Part shown: piece by piece, positions 8,346 through 16,709 of the stretch
Layout: every line of letters starts with the position of its first letter
How positions within the stretch are numbered: the stretch's first letter is position 1
DNA from: Phycisphaera sp.
GTDB lineage: Bacteria; Planctomycetota; Phycisphaerae; Phycisphaerales; UBA1924
Direction: 5' to 3'
DNA length: 64,000 nucleotides
Assembly: GCA_020639255.1 (NCBI GenBank)
Contig: JACKGZ010000002.1
Coordinates: 372,001-436,000 of the forward strand
Made by a program: the position numbers and the translations under genes
The notes under the pieces: model-generated
Seen by the model: only the letters and a program-made list of their open reading frames with translations
Databases searched by the model: none
What the model was told of the DNA's origin: nothing

Positions 8346-8675
8346 ATGAGTATCAAAGAACAAAGCACATCTATATGGGATCGTGGCATCGACACAATCG
8401 ACGCAATCGGTGAGCTAGCCACGCGATTTACAATGAACGCAGGATACAGCGACTTTCCAACCGGCAGGCGTCTCGGTGCTCGCGTTTTGCTGATCCCTGC
8501 AATTACTGCGATCAACACGGTGAAGCTCGTATCATCTCCACTCCAGGCCGCTTACACAGCCGTCTATAAATGGGACGCGGATGGAGCCGATCGGTGGGTG
8601 GAAGCACAAACCAGCGAGCGCTTGGCCAACGTCGAGTCGCAGCTCCGAGAAACACCGGGTTCCGACCACGGATAG
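8346..8675 (+). CDS. Hypothetical protein of the mobilisation module
   Basis: 109 aa from ATG 8346; a TTG 12 bases upstream is also in frame. No family is recognised. A moderately hydrophobic central stretch (ARVLLIPAITAINTVKLVSS) could be a membrane-associated helix, and the C-terminus is polar. No clear ribosome-binding site is visible; a 6-bp inverted repeat (GTTGTA/TACAAC, 8311-8333) lies just upstream. It lies between the coupling protein and the Toprim gene in the same direction. Whether it is expressed is uncertain. Confidence 0.45.
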   Translation: MSIKEQSTSIWDRGIDTIDAIGELATRFTMNAGYSDFPTGRRLGARVLLIPAITAINTVKLVSSPLQAAYTAVYKWDADGADRWVEAQTSERLANVESQLRETPGSDHG

Positions 8676-8772
8676 GGCACACATGAACGATCGCCAGAGC
8701 CCGGCGTTGGTTCAATAGAGTGCCTGGCAGGATCGTCCTTCCCGCCCCTGTCCGATCGTGATACGGTGATGC

Positions 8773-9771
8773 ATGACCTCACGCGCCGACGAGCTCGAAC
8801 AGATGAAACGGGTTGATCTTCGGATCATCGCCGCTGAGCTCGGCTTTCATCTCAACCCGAAGCGGACCTCGCGCGGCTCGGCGTGCATGGATCACCCGTC
8901 GGGCGAGCGCATGCTCATCGGCCTGGCCTCGGACGGACACTACGTCTGGTGCGCCGTCAGAGGGCACGGAAGCGGCTCGGTGATCGATCTCTGGCAGCAG
9001 CACCGGGGCGGCAGCCTAGGCGATGTGCGGCGGGCTCTGCGGCCGTTTTTGAACGGGTCCGACTTTGCCCCCTCACCGCTACACGCGTCGGGTGTGCAGC
9101 AGAGCCGCATGCTCCCAAGCCTTCAGCCCATCGAGCGTGATACCTTGGGCGTGCAGGCGCGATACGCCGGCTTCAGCCCGCTCGGTCCGCACCACCCGTA
9201 TCTGTGCGAGGTCCGCGGCATCCCGTCCGACATATTGGCCGAGCCGTTTCTCGCCGAGCGTCTGTGCATCGACGAACGCGGCAACGCGATCTTCCCGCAC
9301 TATGACGATTCTGGTCTGTGCGGCTGGGAGGCTAGGAACGACGGCTTTGTGGGCTTCGCCAAGGGCGGCAGGAAGGGGATCTTCTGCACCGTGCCCGGCG
9401 AACATGATCAGAAGCTCGTGGTCGCCGAGTCGGCGATCGACGCTATCTCATATGGCGTCATCGCAGGGCACGACCGGGCACGTCTTCTCAGTTTTTCTGG
9501 CGGGCTCAACGACGAGCAGCCCAGGCTGCTTCAGCAAGCCATGAGCAAGATGCCGCCCGGCTCAATGGTGATTGCCGCTGTTGATAGAGACGATGACGGC
9601 GATCGGTATGTGAGCGTCCTTGGGGATTTATTTCGCCAGCTCGGCCGCGAGGACCTCACCTTCAGAAGCGATCAGCCGCCCATGATCGGGTGCGACTGGA
9701 ATGACGCCCTACGCGTCGGCTCTGGATCGCCCCGGCCACTCGGGGGCGGGCGACCAGAGCCAGGCGGGTGA
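8773..9771 (+). CDS. DUF3991/Toprim-domain protein (primase-like, mobilisation associated)
   Basis: 332 aa. The N-terminal about 90 residues resemble the DUF3991 and degenerate CHC2-type zinc region, with Cys38, His41, Cys60 and His65 as possible ligands and a GSVIDLW segment. The C-terminal part has Toprim features: LVVAESAIDAIS with the conserved Glu219, and AAVDRDDDGD with Asp271 and Asp273 for metal binding. Proteins of this architecture occur next to relaxases and are thought to act in priming or strand processing during transfer. Its stop overlaps the start of the GIY-YIG gene. Confidence 0.75.
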   Translation: MTSRADELEQMKRVDLRIIAAELGFHLNPKRTSRGSACMDHPSGERMLIGLASDGHYVWCAVRGHGSGSVIDLWQQHRGGSLGDVRRALRPFLNGSDFAPSPLHASGVQQSRMLPSLQPIERDTLGVQARYAGFSPLGPHHPYLCEVRGIPSDILAEPFLAERLCIDERGNAIFPHYDDSGLCGWEARNDGFVGFAKGGRKGIFCTVPGEHDQKLVVAESAIDAISYGVIAGHDRARLLSFSGGLNDEQPRLLQQAMSKMPPGSMVIAAVDRDDDGDRYVSVLGDLFRQLGREDLTFRSDQPPMIGCDWNDALRVGSGSPRPLGGGRPEPGG

Positions 9772-10082
9772 CAGGACCGATGCGACGGCTCCCTCGCTTC
9801 TATTGCTACCTCCTGCTCAGCGATAAAGGCGAGGTCTACTGCGGGTACACCAACGACATCAGACGGAGGTTCAAAGAGCACAACAGCTCATCGAACACCG
9901 GATGGACACGAGGACGGCGATGGCGCCTGCTCGCCGTGAAATGCTTCCTCGACGACCGCTCAGCCCTGCTCTTCGAGAGATGGGTGAAGAAACGGCGATG
10001 GATGAAGCCTGCGTGGATCAGGCATTCACAACCCAGACTCGGTGAGTTGCGCAGGAGGCACGGGATCAGCAGCCCGCATTAA
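9768..10082 (+). CDS. GIY-YIG domain endonuclease-like protein
   Basis: 104 aa from GTG 9768, overlapping the preceding stop (GTGA); ATG 9780 is an alternative. The first 40 residues match the GIY-YIG core: YCYLLLSDKGEVYCGYTN, then the Arg in IRRRFKEHN, with a later Glu (LFERWVKK) as expected for the metal-binding residue. It resembles the short UPF0213/Slx1-type group, not homing enzymes. It overlaps by about 17 bases the 3' end of the convergent metalloprotease gene, which may mark the right edge of the mobilisation module. Confidence 0.75.
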   Translation: MTGPMRRLPRFYCYLLLSDKGEVYCGYTNDIRRRFKEHNSSSNTGWTRGRRWRLLAVKCFLDDRSALLFERWVKKRRWMKPAWIRHSQPRLGELRRRHGISSPH

Positions 10083-11931
10083 AGTTCGAGATCCAGGCGC
10101 TAAAATCGGCAGGTGAGCATTGCCCATCATAATTCTGATCACAGCCAGGGGACTGTGTATTAAATGCGTTGATCCACGCGCTGAAGTCTGCCGGAGAAAC
10201 CTGTCCATCGTTGTTGACATCCGCGATACAGTCCCCAGTATCGAATGGGGCGGGTTCTGTCATCGCAATACCACGTCCATTCTCCGCGGTTACAAACCAT
10301 TCGTAGTTTCGACCTGCAAAGAACGTGTTTGCGGGAACAACTGCCGACGTTATGGTGGATGGCAGCACGCCTGAGGCGAACACCCTATTGCGATCTCCGC
10401 CGGGCATTACCTGATCCACAAAAAAGTAGTACCCGATTGCGTTCGACGAGGCTACCCAGGCAAACGTTGTGTCAACTGAAGGGTCAATCGAGGCCAGCGG
10501 TCCCGGGAACTGCAAAATTGCTTCTTCGGCCGGGATTGGTAAATTATTCTGGTCAATGATATAACCAATTGTATCGAAAGCAGCGATGTCCGACTGATAC
10601 AAATACGTACCGAACTGGGATAACGAGAAGCCTGGCGGGAAAGCTGGCGTCATTGCGCCGATCGGCTCGAACGCGGGAATCCACGGATCGTAGTATGCGC
10701 TATCCCAATGACTAGCCTGACTTTCTCCCTCATCGGGATCAGGGCCACCTCGAGACATCGCAAAGACGTAATCGAAAGTATTGATACCGAGGCCCGCAAT
10801 TGCCGGTGCATTCTCGGTTAGCTCTCGATTCGCTCCCTGCATCTCACTGGCGCTGATAGTCGGACCCTCGTCCTCCGGAAAGCGAAACACATCGAGCATG
10901 CTTATTGATTCTGGAAAACCGACCTTGCCCGTATTGGAATCGAAGCCCATGTGATGCCCGATCTCGTGAACGAGAACAGATGTCAGACCGACCCTCGTAG
11001 GGTCAACCCCGTCTGTTTCATCAGCGTCCCACAAGTCAGCCGTACTTCGAATTCCGATACGCAGAGTTGAGACGCTGTTTCCGAATACCGATCGTATGAG
11101 CGGCAGGGTCATTTCGATGTCGTCTTCGTCATCATTTGAGCTGTTGTCCCACTGAAACGGGATCGTTGAGCCGCTTGGAAGCCAGTTATACACAGTGAGT
11201 TCGACGCCATCGCTATCAAGTGATGAATAGGTAGATACAACAGAATTGTAGATTACATTCCATCTTCGATCATCCGTTATAACCTCTGCATACGCCAAGA
11301 CGTCTTCTGATGCGCTTGGATCGAAGAAAAACTCCATTGCAACCGGGCCGAAATTGTTGTCCCGCAAGAGTTCTTCCCAGACATTCACGGCGCGGTTTAC
11401 TGAGTTGATCAGATCACCGCTGCTGATGTCGCTCGGCTTATCTGTGTCATCTATATCTGATAAAATAATTGGGATCTCAATCGGCCCAGGCGCATGCGCC
11501 GCCACCCGTTGAGTACTCGAATCCGGTATGAAGTCAATTCCAACACTCTCCAGACCGATGTAGACAACCGCTCCAGGTTGGACTGTGCCGTGGCTTCTTC
11601 TGTAGTTCCAATCGCTTACGGTCCATTCTCCGTTATTGTTGAGCACCACATTACCAGCCACTCTTTTTGTAGGGCGCATCGCAGACGGACTGTTATTGGT
11701 GTAATACTGACCCGGTTGAAGTTCGCCATCGTTATTAAACGTGTAGACAGGTATCTTCGTGCCAAGTATTGCTTGTGAGACGACCGCGGGCTCTACCTCA
11801 ACGACTTGCAGCTCGAAGGTTCCGTCCTGGTGAACAACAATACGCTCAGGCAATTCGTGTACTACCGGCTGTGCGCTAGTACCTTGGGCGAAGAACGATA
11901 CGGCTACAACCACAGTCTTGCCCTGCATCAC
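10066..11931 (-). CDS. Secreted zinc metalloprotease with C-terminal dockerin-like repeats
   Basis: 621 aa. A signal peptide is seen (VVVAVSFFAQGTSAQ). The catalytic motif HEIGHHMGF starts at residue 322, giving an HExxHxxGF zinc site, in a protein resembling the NF038122-type metalloproteases of planctomycetes. The last about 55 residues hold two copies of a D-x-N-x-D-G-Q-x-S-P-A-D-F-S-A-W-I repeat, a calcium-binding dockerin-like module common in exported Phycisphaerae proteins and probably used for surface attachment. The gene is more A/T-rich than the core genome. A lipoprotein gene lies 6 bases upstream and is likely co-transcribed. Confidence 0.8.
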   Translation of the reverse strand: MMQGKTVVVAVSFFAQGTSAQPVVHELPERIVVHQDGTFELQVVEVEPAVVSQAILGTKIPVYTFNNDGELQPGQYYTNNSPSAMRPTKRVAGNVVLNNNGEWTVSDWNYRRSHGTVQPGAVVYIGLESVGIDFIPDSSTQRVAAHAPGPIEIPIILSDIDDTDKPSDISSGDLINSVNRAVNVWEELLRDNNFGPVAMEFFFDPSASEDVLAYAEVITDDRRWNVIYNSVVSTYSSLDSDGVELTVYNWLPSGSTIPFQWDNSSNDDEDDIEMTLPLIRSVFGNSVSTLRIGIRSTADLWDADETDGVDPTRVGLTSVLVHEIGHHMGFDSNTGKVGFPESISMLDVFRFPEDEGPTISASEMQGANRELTENAPAIAGLGINTFDYVFAMSRGGPDPDEGESQASHWDSAYYDPWIPAFEPIGAMTPAFPPGFSLSQFGTYLYQSDIAAFDTIGYIIDQNNLPIPAEEAILQFPGPLASIDPSVDTTFAWVASSNAIGYYFFVDQVMPGGDRNRVFASGVLPSTITSAVVPANTFFAGRNYEWFVTAENGRGIAMTEPAPFDTGDCIADVNNDGQVSPADFSAWINAFNTQSPGCDQNYDGQCSPADFSAWISNFNAGC

Positions 11932-11937
11932 AACCTC

Positions 11938-12411
11938 CTAATCAATATCATACAATATACCGTCTGTCTGGAATACATACGACTGCGATTGATTGCATGC
12001 CGGCGAACTCTCGCCATGATGCGCACGAACATGTATCTCACCTTCGTTTGCCCCGTCCTGTCGAGCTATTTCCGCGCCGAGAAATACAAACTCGTAAGCG
12101 CGACCATTCCACGCCAGAGAATGCGGCCACCTCTCGATGTCATACCGTTGAGTGCCGGCAACCTCGTACTTACGGTCTAGGTGTATTCCGTCAACAATAG
12201 TTCCATCTTCAAGTTGCGACTTGAAGATGAGTTCTCTGGAACTGTCGTGATCCGGCGCCCATTGGGAGACTTCCCATTTGTTGGTCGCTGAATGGTAAAG
12301 CACGGAAATGGGCCATTGCTCTGGACATCCTGATGTAGCGCACCCGGCTAGGAAAACCGGAAGCGTGCTCAATACAATAATTGGGTTGGATGTGCGTCTT
12401 TTTGCGCCCAT
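11938..12411 (-). CDS. Lipoprotein of unknown function
   Basis: 157 aa. The N-terminus has a basic start (MGAKRR), a hydrophobic core and a lipobox LAGC, so it should be exported and lipid-anchored. The mature part has no recognised domain; it contains several Trp and Tyr residues and acidic segments. It lies 6 bases upstream of the secreted metalloprotease on the same strand, so the two are probably an operon and may act together at the cell surface. Base composition is A/T-richer than the genes right of 13 kb. Confidence 0.6.
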   Translation of the reverse strand: MGAKRRTSNPIIVLSTLPVFLAGCATSGCPEQWPISVLYHSATNKWEVSQWAPDHDSSRELIFKSQLEDGTIVDGIHLDRKYEVAGTQRYDIERWPHSLAWNGRAYEFVFLGAEIARQDGANEGEIHVRAHHGESSPACNQSQSYVFQTDGILYDID

Positions 12412-12584
12412 ACCAGAGTGTATTCTTAGATGGTTCTTTGCGAAACACTGATGAGTGCAGGAACTGCACAGTTCCCGTTAATTATTTGCAGTAGTAAGCG
12501 ATTCCTACCGAAACAACATAGATCTAATACACCCGATTGGGTGGCTGCATTCCAGATCTCGTAGTGCCAGCGATATCTTATTGT

Positions 12585-12866
12585 TCAATCTCGATCCAGG
12601 TACTGGTTCACCCACCGGAACGTGCCATCGGCAATCGCAGCCATCCAGGCGCTCTGGTGCTCGTGCGACTGGACAGGTCCAATTTCGGTGAAGATCTTCT
12701 CGGCGATCTCGATACAGGTCTTACGCGCCTCGTCCATGAAATCCGGGTCGACGCCCACCTTTTGCAACTCTGCGGCCCGGAGCGTCAGGGCGCAGCTAAT
12801 GGTCTGCTCGCACCAGAACCGAAGCTGTTTCTCGGCTTCTGACGTTGGCGGGATACTCCAATTCAC
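12585..12866 (-). CDS. Small conserved-looking hypothetical protein
   Basis: 93 aa, predicted helical and acidic, with two Cys and several Trp (FWCEQT, WMAAI, WVNQY). No family is recognised. ATG 12866 is preceded by GAGGAG at good spacing, which supports a real gene. Just upstream (12884-12921) lies a striking palindromic site that could be its operator. It stands alone, separated from the lipoprotein gene by about 170 bases in which I see nothing. Confidence 0.5.
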   Translation of the reverse strand: MNWSIPPTSEAEKQLRFWCEQTISCALTLRAAELQKVGVDPDFMDEARKTCIEIAEKIFTEIGPVQSHEHQSAWMAAIADGTFRWVNQYLDRD

Positions 12867-12883
12867 CGCATGCTCCTCGTTTT

Positions 12884-12921
12884 GATCGGGTCATATGACC
12901 TGAAGACCTCATGACCCGATC
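12884..12921. promoter_or_regulatory. Palindromic operator-like site
   Basis: There is a perfect 11-bp inverted repeat GATCGGGTCAT/ATGACCCGATC (12884-12894 and 12911-12921, 16-base spacer). Its left arm also overlaps a 12-bp perfect palindrome GGTCATATGACC (12889-12900). The hexamer ATGACC or its complement thus appears three times in 28 bp. The site starts 18 bases upstream of the minus-strand start codon at 12866, a typical place for a repressor operator. The pattern is seen directly; the role is inference. Confidence 0.5.
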
Positions 12922-13187
12922 GAGACCGCTTGATCGCCTTGTGCAGCAAGTCCGCCAAGCCTCCTCGAATTCCGCCATGCCAATGTAGTCGCCTTTGGCC
13001 GGAGCCTGCAATCGCTCGCGGGCGTGAGCGGCCTGCCTTGAGGGAACTGCATCGTCTAGCCACGATCGCTGGACCCCTCAAGGAAATTGTGGCGCAAATG
13101 CCTGCACTACAAATCGATTGATTCAGGTCGAATCCAGTCGATCAATGGGTCGATGGAGTCGCGATTAGCGGCGTTCAGGGCATCTGA
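12922..13187. other. Junction stretch without recognised genes
   Basis: Short open frames here lack plausible starts or family resemblance and are broken by stops. The right end abuts the truncated portal gene. This may be the scar between the accessory island and the phage-derived block. I could not find a tRNA or a clear direct repeat in it. Confidence 0.35.
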
Positions 13188-13775
13188 TGGCGTTATTTTG
13201 TAGTACAGCAACCGTTCAAGATGTACCTGGCCAAGGGGATCGACGGCTTCGATCGCGTGCCGGTTTCACCGGGGACGGTGAGGTCGACGGACAACCCGGA
13301 CGCGAGCGTTGAGGCTTTCGGCGGGGATGCATCGAGCCCGAGCGAGGATCGGCATATCGGAGAGATCCGGCAGGCGCTGGACAAGATCAGCGGCGTGCCG
13401 CCGGTGGCGAGCGGCGTGATCGAGGCGCGTATCGGGAACCTGACGAGCGCCAATGCGCTGCGGGTGACGATGGTCGGGCTGATCAGCAAGACGAATCGCA
13501 AGCGCGTGACGTACGGGCGTGGGATTGTGGCGGCGAGCGAGATGGCGCTTGCGGCGGCGGGCGAGGCGGGGTTGATCGAGCTGTCGCTCGGTGATCGCGA
13601 GCTGAAGCTCGAGTGGCCCGACCCGCTCCCGATCGATGAGCAGGAGATCGCGCAATCGGCGCGGATTCAGCGCGAGCTCGGCGTGCCGACGGAGCGCATC
13701 GCCGAGCGACTGGGCGTGGTGCCGACGGATCTCGACGAAGTCGTGCAGACACAAGAGCAACAGGAGACGGTGTGA
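13188..13775 (+). pseudogene. Phage portal protein (SPP1 gp6-like), 5'-truncated remnant
   Basis: The frame opens right after an in-frame TGA at 13185 and reads WRYFVVQQPFKMYLAKG before the first ATG at 13221. About 195 residues resemble only the C-terminal part of SPP1-type portal proteins, including SGVPPVASGVIEARIGNLTS followed by the VTMVGLISKTNRKRV region. Full portals are around 400-500 aa, so the N-terminal half is missing and I do not find it upstream. The last part (ARIQRELGVPTERIAERLG) is intact and overlaps the next gene. A shortened protein from ATG 13221 (184 aa) may still be made. Confidence 0.6.
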
Positions 13776-14269
13776 TGCCAATCGAAGAGTTGGAGACAGG
13801 AGAGGGTAGCGGCGGGGTGGAAGGGCCGGTCGGGGGTGGGGGCGATACAGATCGTGGTGATGCGACCCAGGATGATCTGAGTTGCGAGGAGATGATCGAT
13901 TCGCTGGAAGAACAGCTCGATGAAGCACATGAACGAATTGCCACTCTTGAGCGGCAGCTCACGACCGAGTCACGGAGACACGAGCTCGAGAAGATGCTTG
14001 CTGACGCCGGTGTGATCGATATTGAAACCGCTCTGGTGCTCGCCGAGCGCAAACTCGAGAGTGAGGGTGTGACCGTTGAGCAGGCGGTGAGTTCACTGAT
14101 GAGCTCGAAGGGCTTCCTGTTCCGCAGGCCCGAGCGAGCGAGCGGGGCGAGCGCGCTCGCGGGTTCGCCGGCGCGATCGAAGGATTCACTCGAAGATCTG
14201 GCGCGTGAGGCGAGCGAGACGGGCGATCGGCGTGCGGTGCTGAGGTACCTGCGTCGACGCCGGGGCTAA
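13775..14269 (+). CDS. Putative phage scaffold-like protein
   Basis: 164 aa from ATG 13775; GTG 13772 is an alternative and either start overlaps the preceding stop. The protein is acidic and Gly-rich at the N-terminus, then has a long heptad-like helix (residues about 32-80, EEMIDSLEEQLDEAHERIAT) and a basic C-terminal tail (AVLRYLRRRRG). Acidic coiled-coil proteins with basic tails between portal and capsid genes are typical head scaffolds, so the call rests on shape and position, not on clear homology. Confidence 0.5.
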   Translation: MPIEELETGEGSGGVEGPVGGGGDTDRGDATQDDLSCEEMIDSLEEQLDEAHERIATLERQLTTESRRHELEKMLADAGVIDIETALVLAERKLESEGVTVEQAVSSLMSSKGFLFRRPERASGASALAGSPARSKDSLEDLAREASETGDRRAVLRYLRRRRG

Positions 14270-14359
14270 GAACGGACAGAGGTTGGTTCAGGGTGCGATA
14301 GGAATCGCTCGGCGTGAGCGGACGGCGGTGTCTGCGCGCTGTGTAGGAGGTATGAATCG

Positions 14360-15529
14360 ATGGCATTTACAGGCAAGGCAACGTATGGGGCGGGGAGCAC
14401 GCTGCCCGAGCTGGTCGAGGATGTGAGCGATGTGATTGGGATTGTCTCGCCATTCGAGACGCCGCTCTTGAATCACATCGGTGATCCGAAGCGAACCGCG
14501 CAGAGCACCGTGCACGAGTGGATCGAGGACGAGCTCCTGGCAAACACCGACATGATCAACCAGACGACGTTCTCGCCGAGCGCGACGACGGCCACGGTGA
14601 TCACGGTGGACAACGGGAGCAAGTTCCGTGTCGGCGACCTGGTCCGCCCGGCGAGTTCCGAGGAGGTGTTTTTCGTCGCGGCGATCTCGACGAACAATCT
14701 CACCGTGATCCGAGCGTACGGCGGCACGACCGCCTTCGCGCTCGCGGACAATATGGTACTGAATATTCTCGGCAATGCGGCGCTCGAAGGTGATGATGCG
14801 CCGGCGGCTCGTTTCACCAACCGCACGCGCAAGCAGAACTACACGCAGATCTTCACGTCGACGATCGATGTTTCGGGATCGATGCAGGCGGCCCGGGCGT
14901 ACGGCGTGGACGACGAGGTGGATTACCAGAAGCAGGAGCGCATGCGTGAGCTGCTCCGTGATCTTGAGAACTGCGTGATCAACGGTGTTGCGCCCGCGGT
15001 GACACAAGTGGGCAGCTCGTCGGTGAGGCGATCGATGAACGGAATTATCCAGCTCATCGTCACCAACGATCTCGCGCCGGGTGCGGGCGGCATGCCCGAC
15101 GGCGGCGGTACGGGCAACGACGAGCTTACCGAGGAGCTCCTGAACGCCGCGCTGCGCCGGGTGTGGGACAACTCGAGCGGCAACATCGACACGATCGTTG
15201 TTGGTGGGGCGCAGAAACGCAAGATCAACGAGTTCGCGTCGGCGAGCCGTCAGTACGTGCCCGAGGACACAAGCTATCGCGACATGATCAACGTGTACGA
15301 GAGCGACTTCGGCGTGTACCGGGTGATCATGAGCCGGTGGGTGCCCGAGGACGCGGTGTTGTTCCTGGATTCGTCGCGTCTCGATGTGCTGCCGCTGGCG
15401 GGTCGCAGCTTCCACTTCAAGGCGCTGGCGGCGACGGGCGACTCGTTCAAGGGCCAGGTGATCGGCGAGTACACGCTCGAGATGAAGAACGAGCTGGCGC
15501 ACGCGAAGCTGCGCGGGCTCGCGGTCTGA
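14360..15529 (+). CDS. Phage major capsid protein (DUF5309, SU10-like)
   Basis: 389 aa. Features fit the DUF5309/SU10-type major capsid family: an N-terminal segment ending in ETPLLNHIG, then a beta-rich insert, RTRKQNYTQIF and STIDVSGSMQAA, followed by a YQKQERMRELLRDLENCVING helix and a C-terminal HK97-fold-like half. TAGGAGG is present about 7 bases upstream of ATG 14360. The frame is intact with core-genome-like codon use. It is the best-supported phage gene in this block and would form the head shell. Confidence 0.82.
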   Translation: MAFTGKATYGAGSTLPELVEDVSDVIGIVSPFETPLLNHIGDPKRTAQSTVHEWIEDELLANTDMINQTTFSPSATTATVITVDNGSKFRVGDLVRPASSEEVFFVAAISTNNLTVIRAYGGTTAFALADNMVLNILGNAALEGDDAPAARFTNRTRKQNYTQIFTSTIDVSGSMQAARAYGVDDEVDYQKQERMRELLRDLENCVINGVAPAVTQVGSSSVRRSMNGIIQLIVTNDLAPGAGGMPDGGGTGNDELTEELLNAALRRVWDNSSGNIDTIVVGGAQKRKINEFASASRQYVPEDTSYRDMINVYESDFGVYRVIMSRWVPEDAVLFLDSSRLDVLPLAGRSFHFKALAATGDSFKGQVIGEYTLEMKNELAHAKLRGLAV

Positions 15530-15645
15530 TTCCTACGCGTTGCAGCGGGGCGGGCATCGGTGCGCGGGGGCGCCGGTGCCGGCCCGGTGCGGGTGAGAGC
15601 CCGCGCCGGGCTTTGGTTCGGAATTCTTGTGTGGGAGGCGCAGTG

Positions 15646-16296
15646 ATGTTCGCATCGGACAGAGATCTGCTCATGTACGAGCCGCGGCTGTTTCTGGACA
15701 CCGTCTGGGTGGGCCAGCGCCAAGTCTCGGCGTCGGGAATCGTGGTGAGCGGCGTGCTCGTTGTTTCGGGCGTGACGTTCATGACCATCGGCATCGGGGC
15801 GGGCCAGGTCGTGACGTACAAGGACGCGGCGTATGAGGTTGTGCAGGTGCTCGGCGAGACGCAGCTCGGGCTTTCGTTGCCCCGGGCGAGTGCCGACGAC
15901 CCGGTGATTCTGGCGCCCGACAGCGCAAGCACAACGGTGCAGATCTACACGTTTCGGCACCAGCTCCTGATCGTGCACGAGCAGATCCTGCGGATGATCG
16001 GGATCGAGCCGGACGTCGAAGCCGAGCCCGGCGAGTCGATCGTGTCGGAATCGAGCATCATCAATCCGACGGCGCTGCGCCGGCTCGAAGCGCTCGGGGC
16101 GCTGCACCTGATTTACGCAGCGGCGAGCGTCGCGGGGCCGCTGGGTGAGGGATCGGTGTACGCGGACAAGGCGGCGATGTACCGCGAGCGGTTCGCGGCC
16201 GAGCGTGAAAGAGTGAACGTGCTCATCGATACGGACGGTGATGGGCGAGCGGACGCGGCGCGGAGGCCGACGGTGATGCACCTGGTGCGCGGATAG
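15646..16296 (+). CDS. Putative phage head-tail connector or neck protein
   Basis: 216 aa from ATG 15646 (GTG 15643 is possible); GGGAGG lies about 8 bases before it. No definite family. The N-terminal half is beta-rich, and the C-terminal half (about 130-216) is helical with PTALRRLEALGALHLIYAAAS and an ERFAAERERVNVLIDTDGDG stretch, as often seen in head-completion or connector proteins. Position directly after the capsid gene supports a neck role. The long frame extending upstream to 15163 is a capsid-gene shadow and is not used. Confidence 0.5.
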   Translation: MFASDRDLLMYEPRLFLDTVWVGQRQVSASGIVVSGVLVVSGVTFMTIGIGAGQVVTYKDAAYEVVQVLGETQLGLSLPRASADDPVILAPDSASTTVQIYTFRHQLLIVHEQILRMIGIEPDVEAEPGESIVSESSIINPTALRRLEALGALHLIYAAASVAGPLGEGSVYADKAAMYRERFAAERERVNVLIDTDGDGRADAARRPTVMHLVRG

Positions 16297-16306
16297 GAGG
16301 CTCGTG

Positions 16307-16708
16307 ATGCTGGTGCTGGCGCCGGAGTCGGTGGAGTTCGAGGGTGAATCGTGGCCCGCGGTGGAGCTGATCTCGATCGATCGCACCCCGAAGCGGGAAG
16401 TGGTCGAGGTGGGGGACTTGGGCCCGCAGGTGGTGTTCGTGGATGTGCCCGAGCGCCGGGTGAATGTGCGAGTGGTGCGCCGGATCGAGCGGAGCGAACT
16501 GGACTCGGTGAAGCCGGGCGATTCCGGTGAGCTGAGCTTCCGCGCGGGGTTCGGGCGGACGGACGCGGGCTGGAGCGTGGTGACGGTGGGCGCGGTTGTG
16601 ACGCGCGTGACGCACGAGTTCGAGCAGAGCGGTGTGAAGCGCGTGGTGGTGATGGTCGCGGTCTCGGCGGACGGTGTGACCGACCCGGTGAGTGTGGAGG
16701 AGGTGTGA
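16307..16708 (+). CDS. Hypothetical phage-block protein
   Basis: 133 aa from ATG 16307, with TAGGAGG directly upstream overlapping the previous stop; GTG 16304 is an alternative. It is Val-rich and beta-rich without Cys, membrane segments or known motifs. The tight packing (start 10 bases after the previous stop, next start right after its own stop) shows it belongs to the phage-derived operon. By position it might be a tail-completion or adaptor protein. Function cannot be stated from sequence alone. Confidence 0.5.
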   Translation: MLVLAPESVEFEGESWPAVELISIDRTPKREVVEVGDLGPQVVFVDVPERRVNVRVVRRIERSELDSVKPGDSGELSFRAGFGRTDAGWSVVTVGAVVTRVTHEFEQSGVKRVVVMVAVSADGVTDPVSVEEV

Positions 16709-16709
16709 C

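Noticed and set aside
13100..13160. Possible tRNA or attachment site near the portal remnant (sequence like GGTCGAATCC)
   Set aside because: No cloverleaf could be formed and no direct repeat found.
14288..15502. 404-codon minus-strand frame opposite the capsid gene
   Set aside because: Arg/His/Val-rich shadow of a well-supported capsid gene.
15163..15642. N-terminal extension of the connector-like gene
   Set aside because: Inside the capsid gene in another frame; ATG 15646 has GGGAGG.
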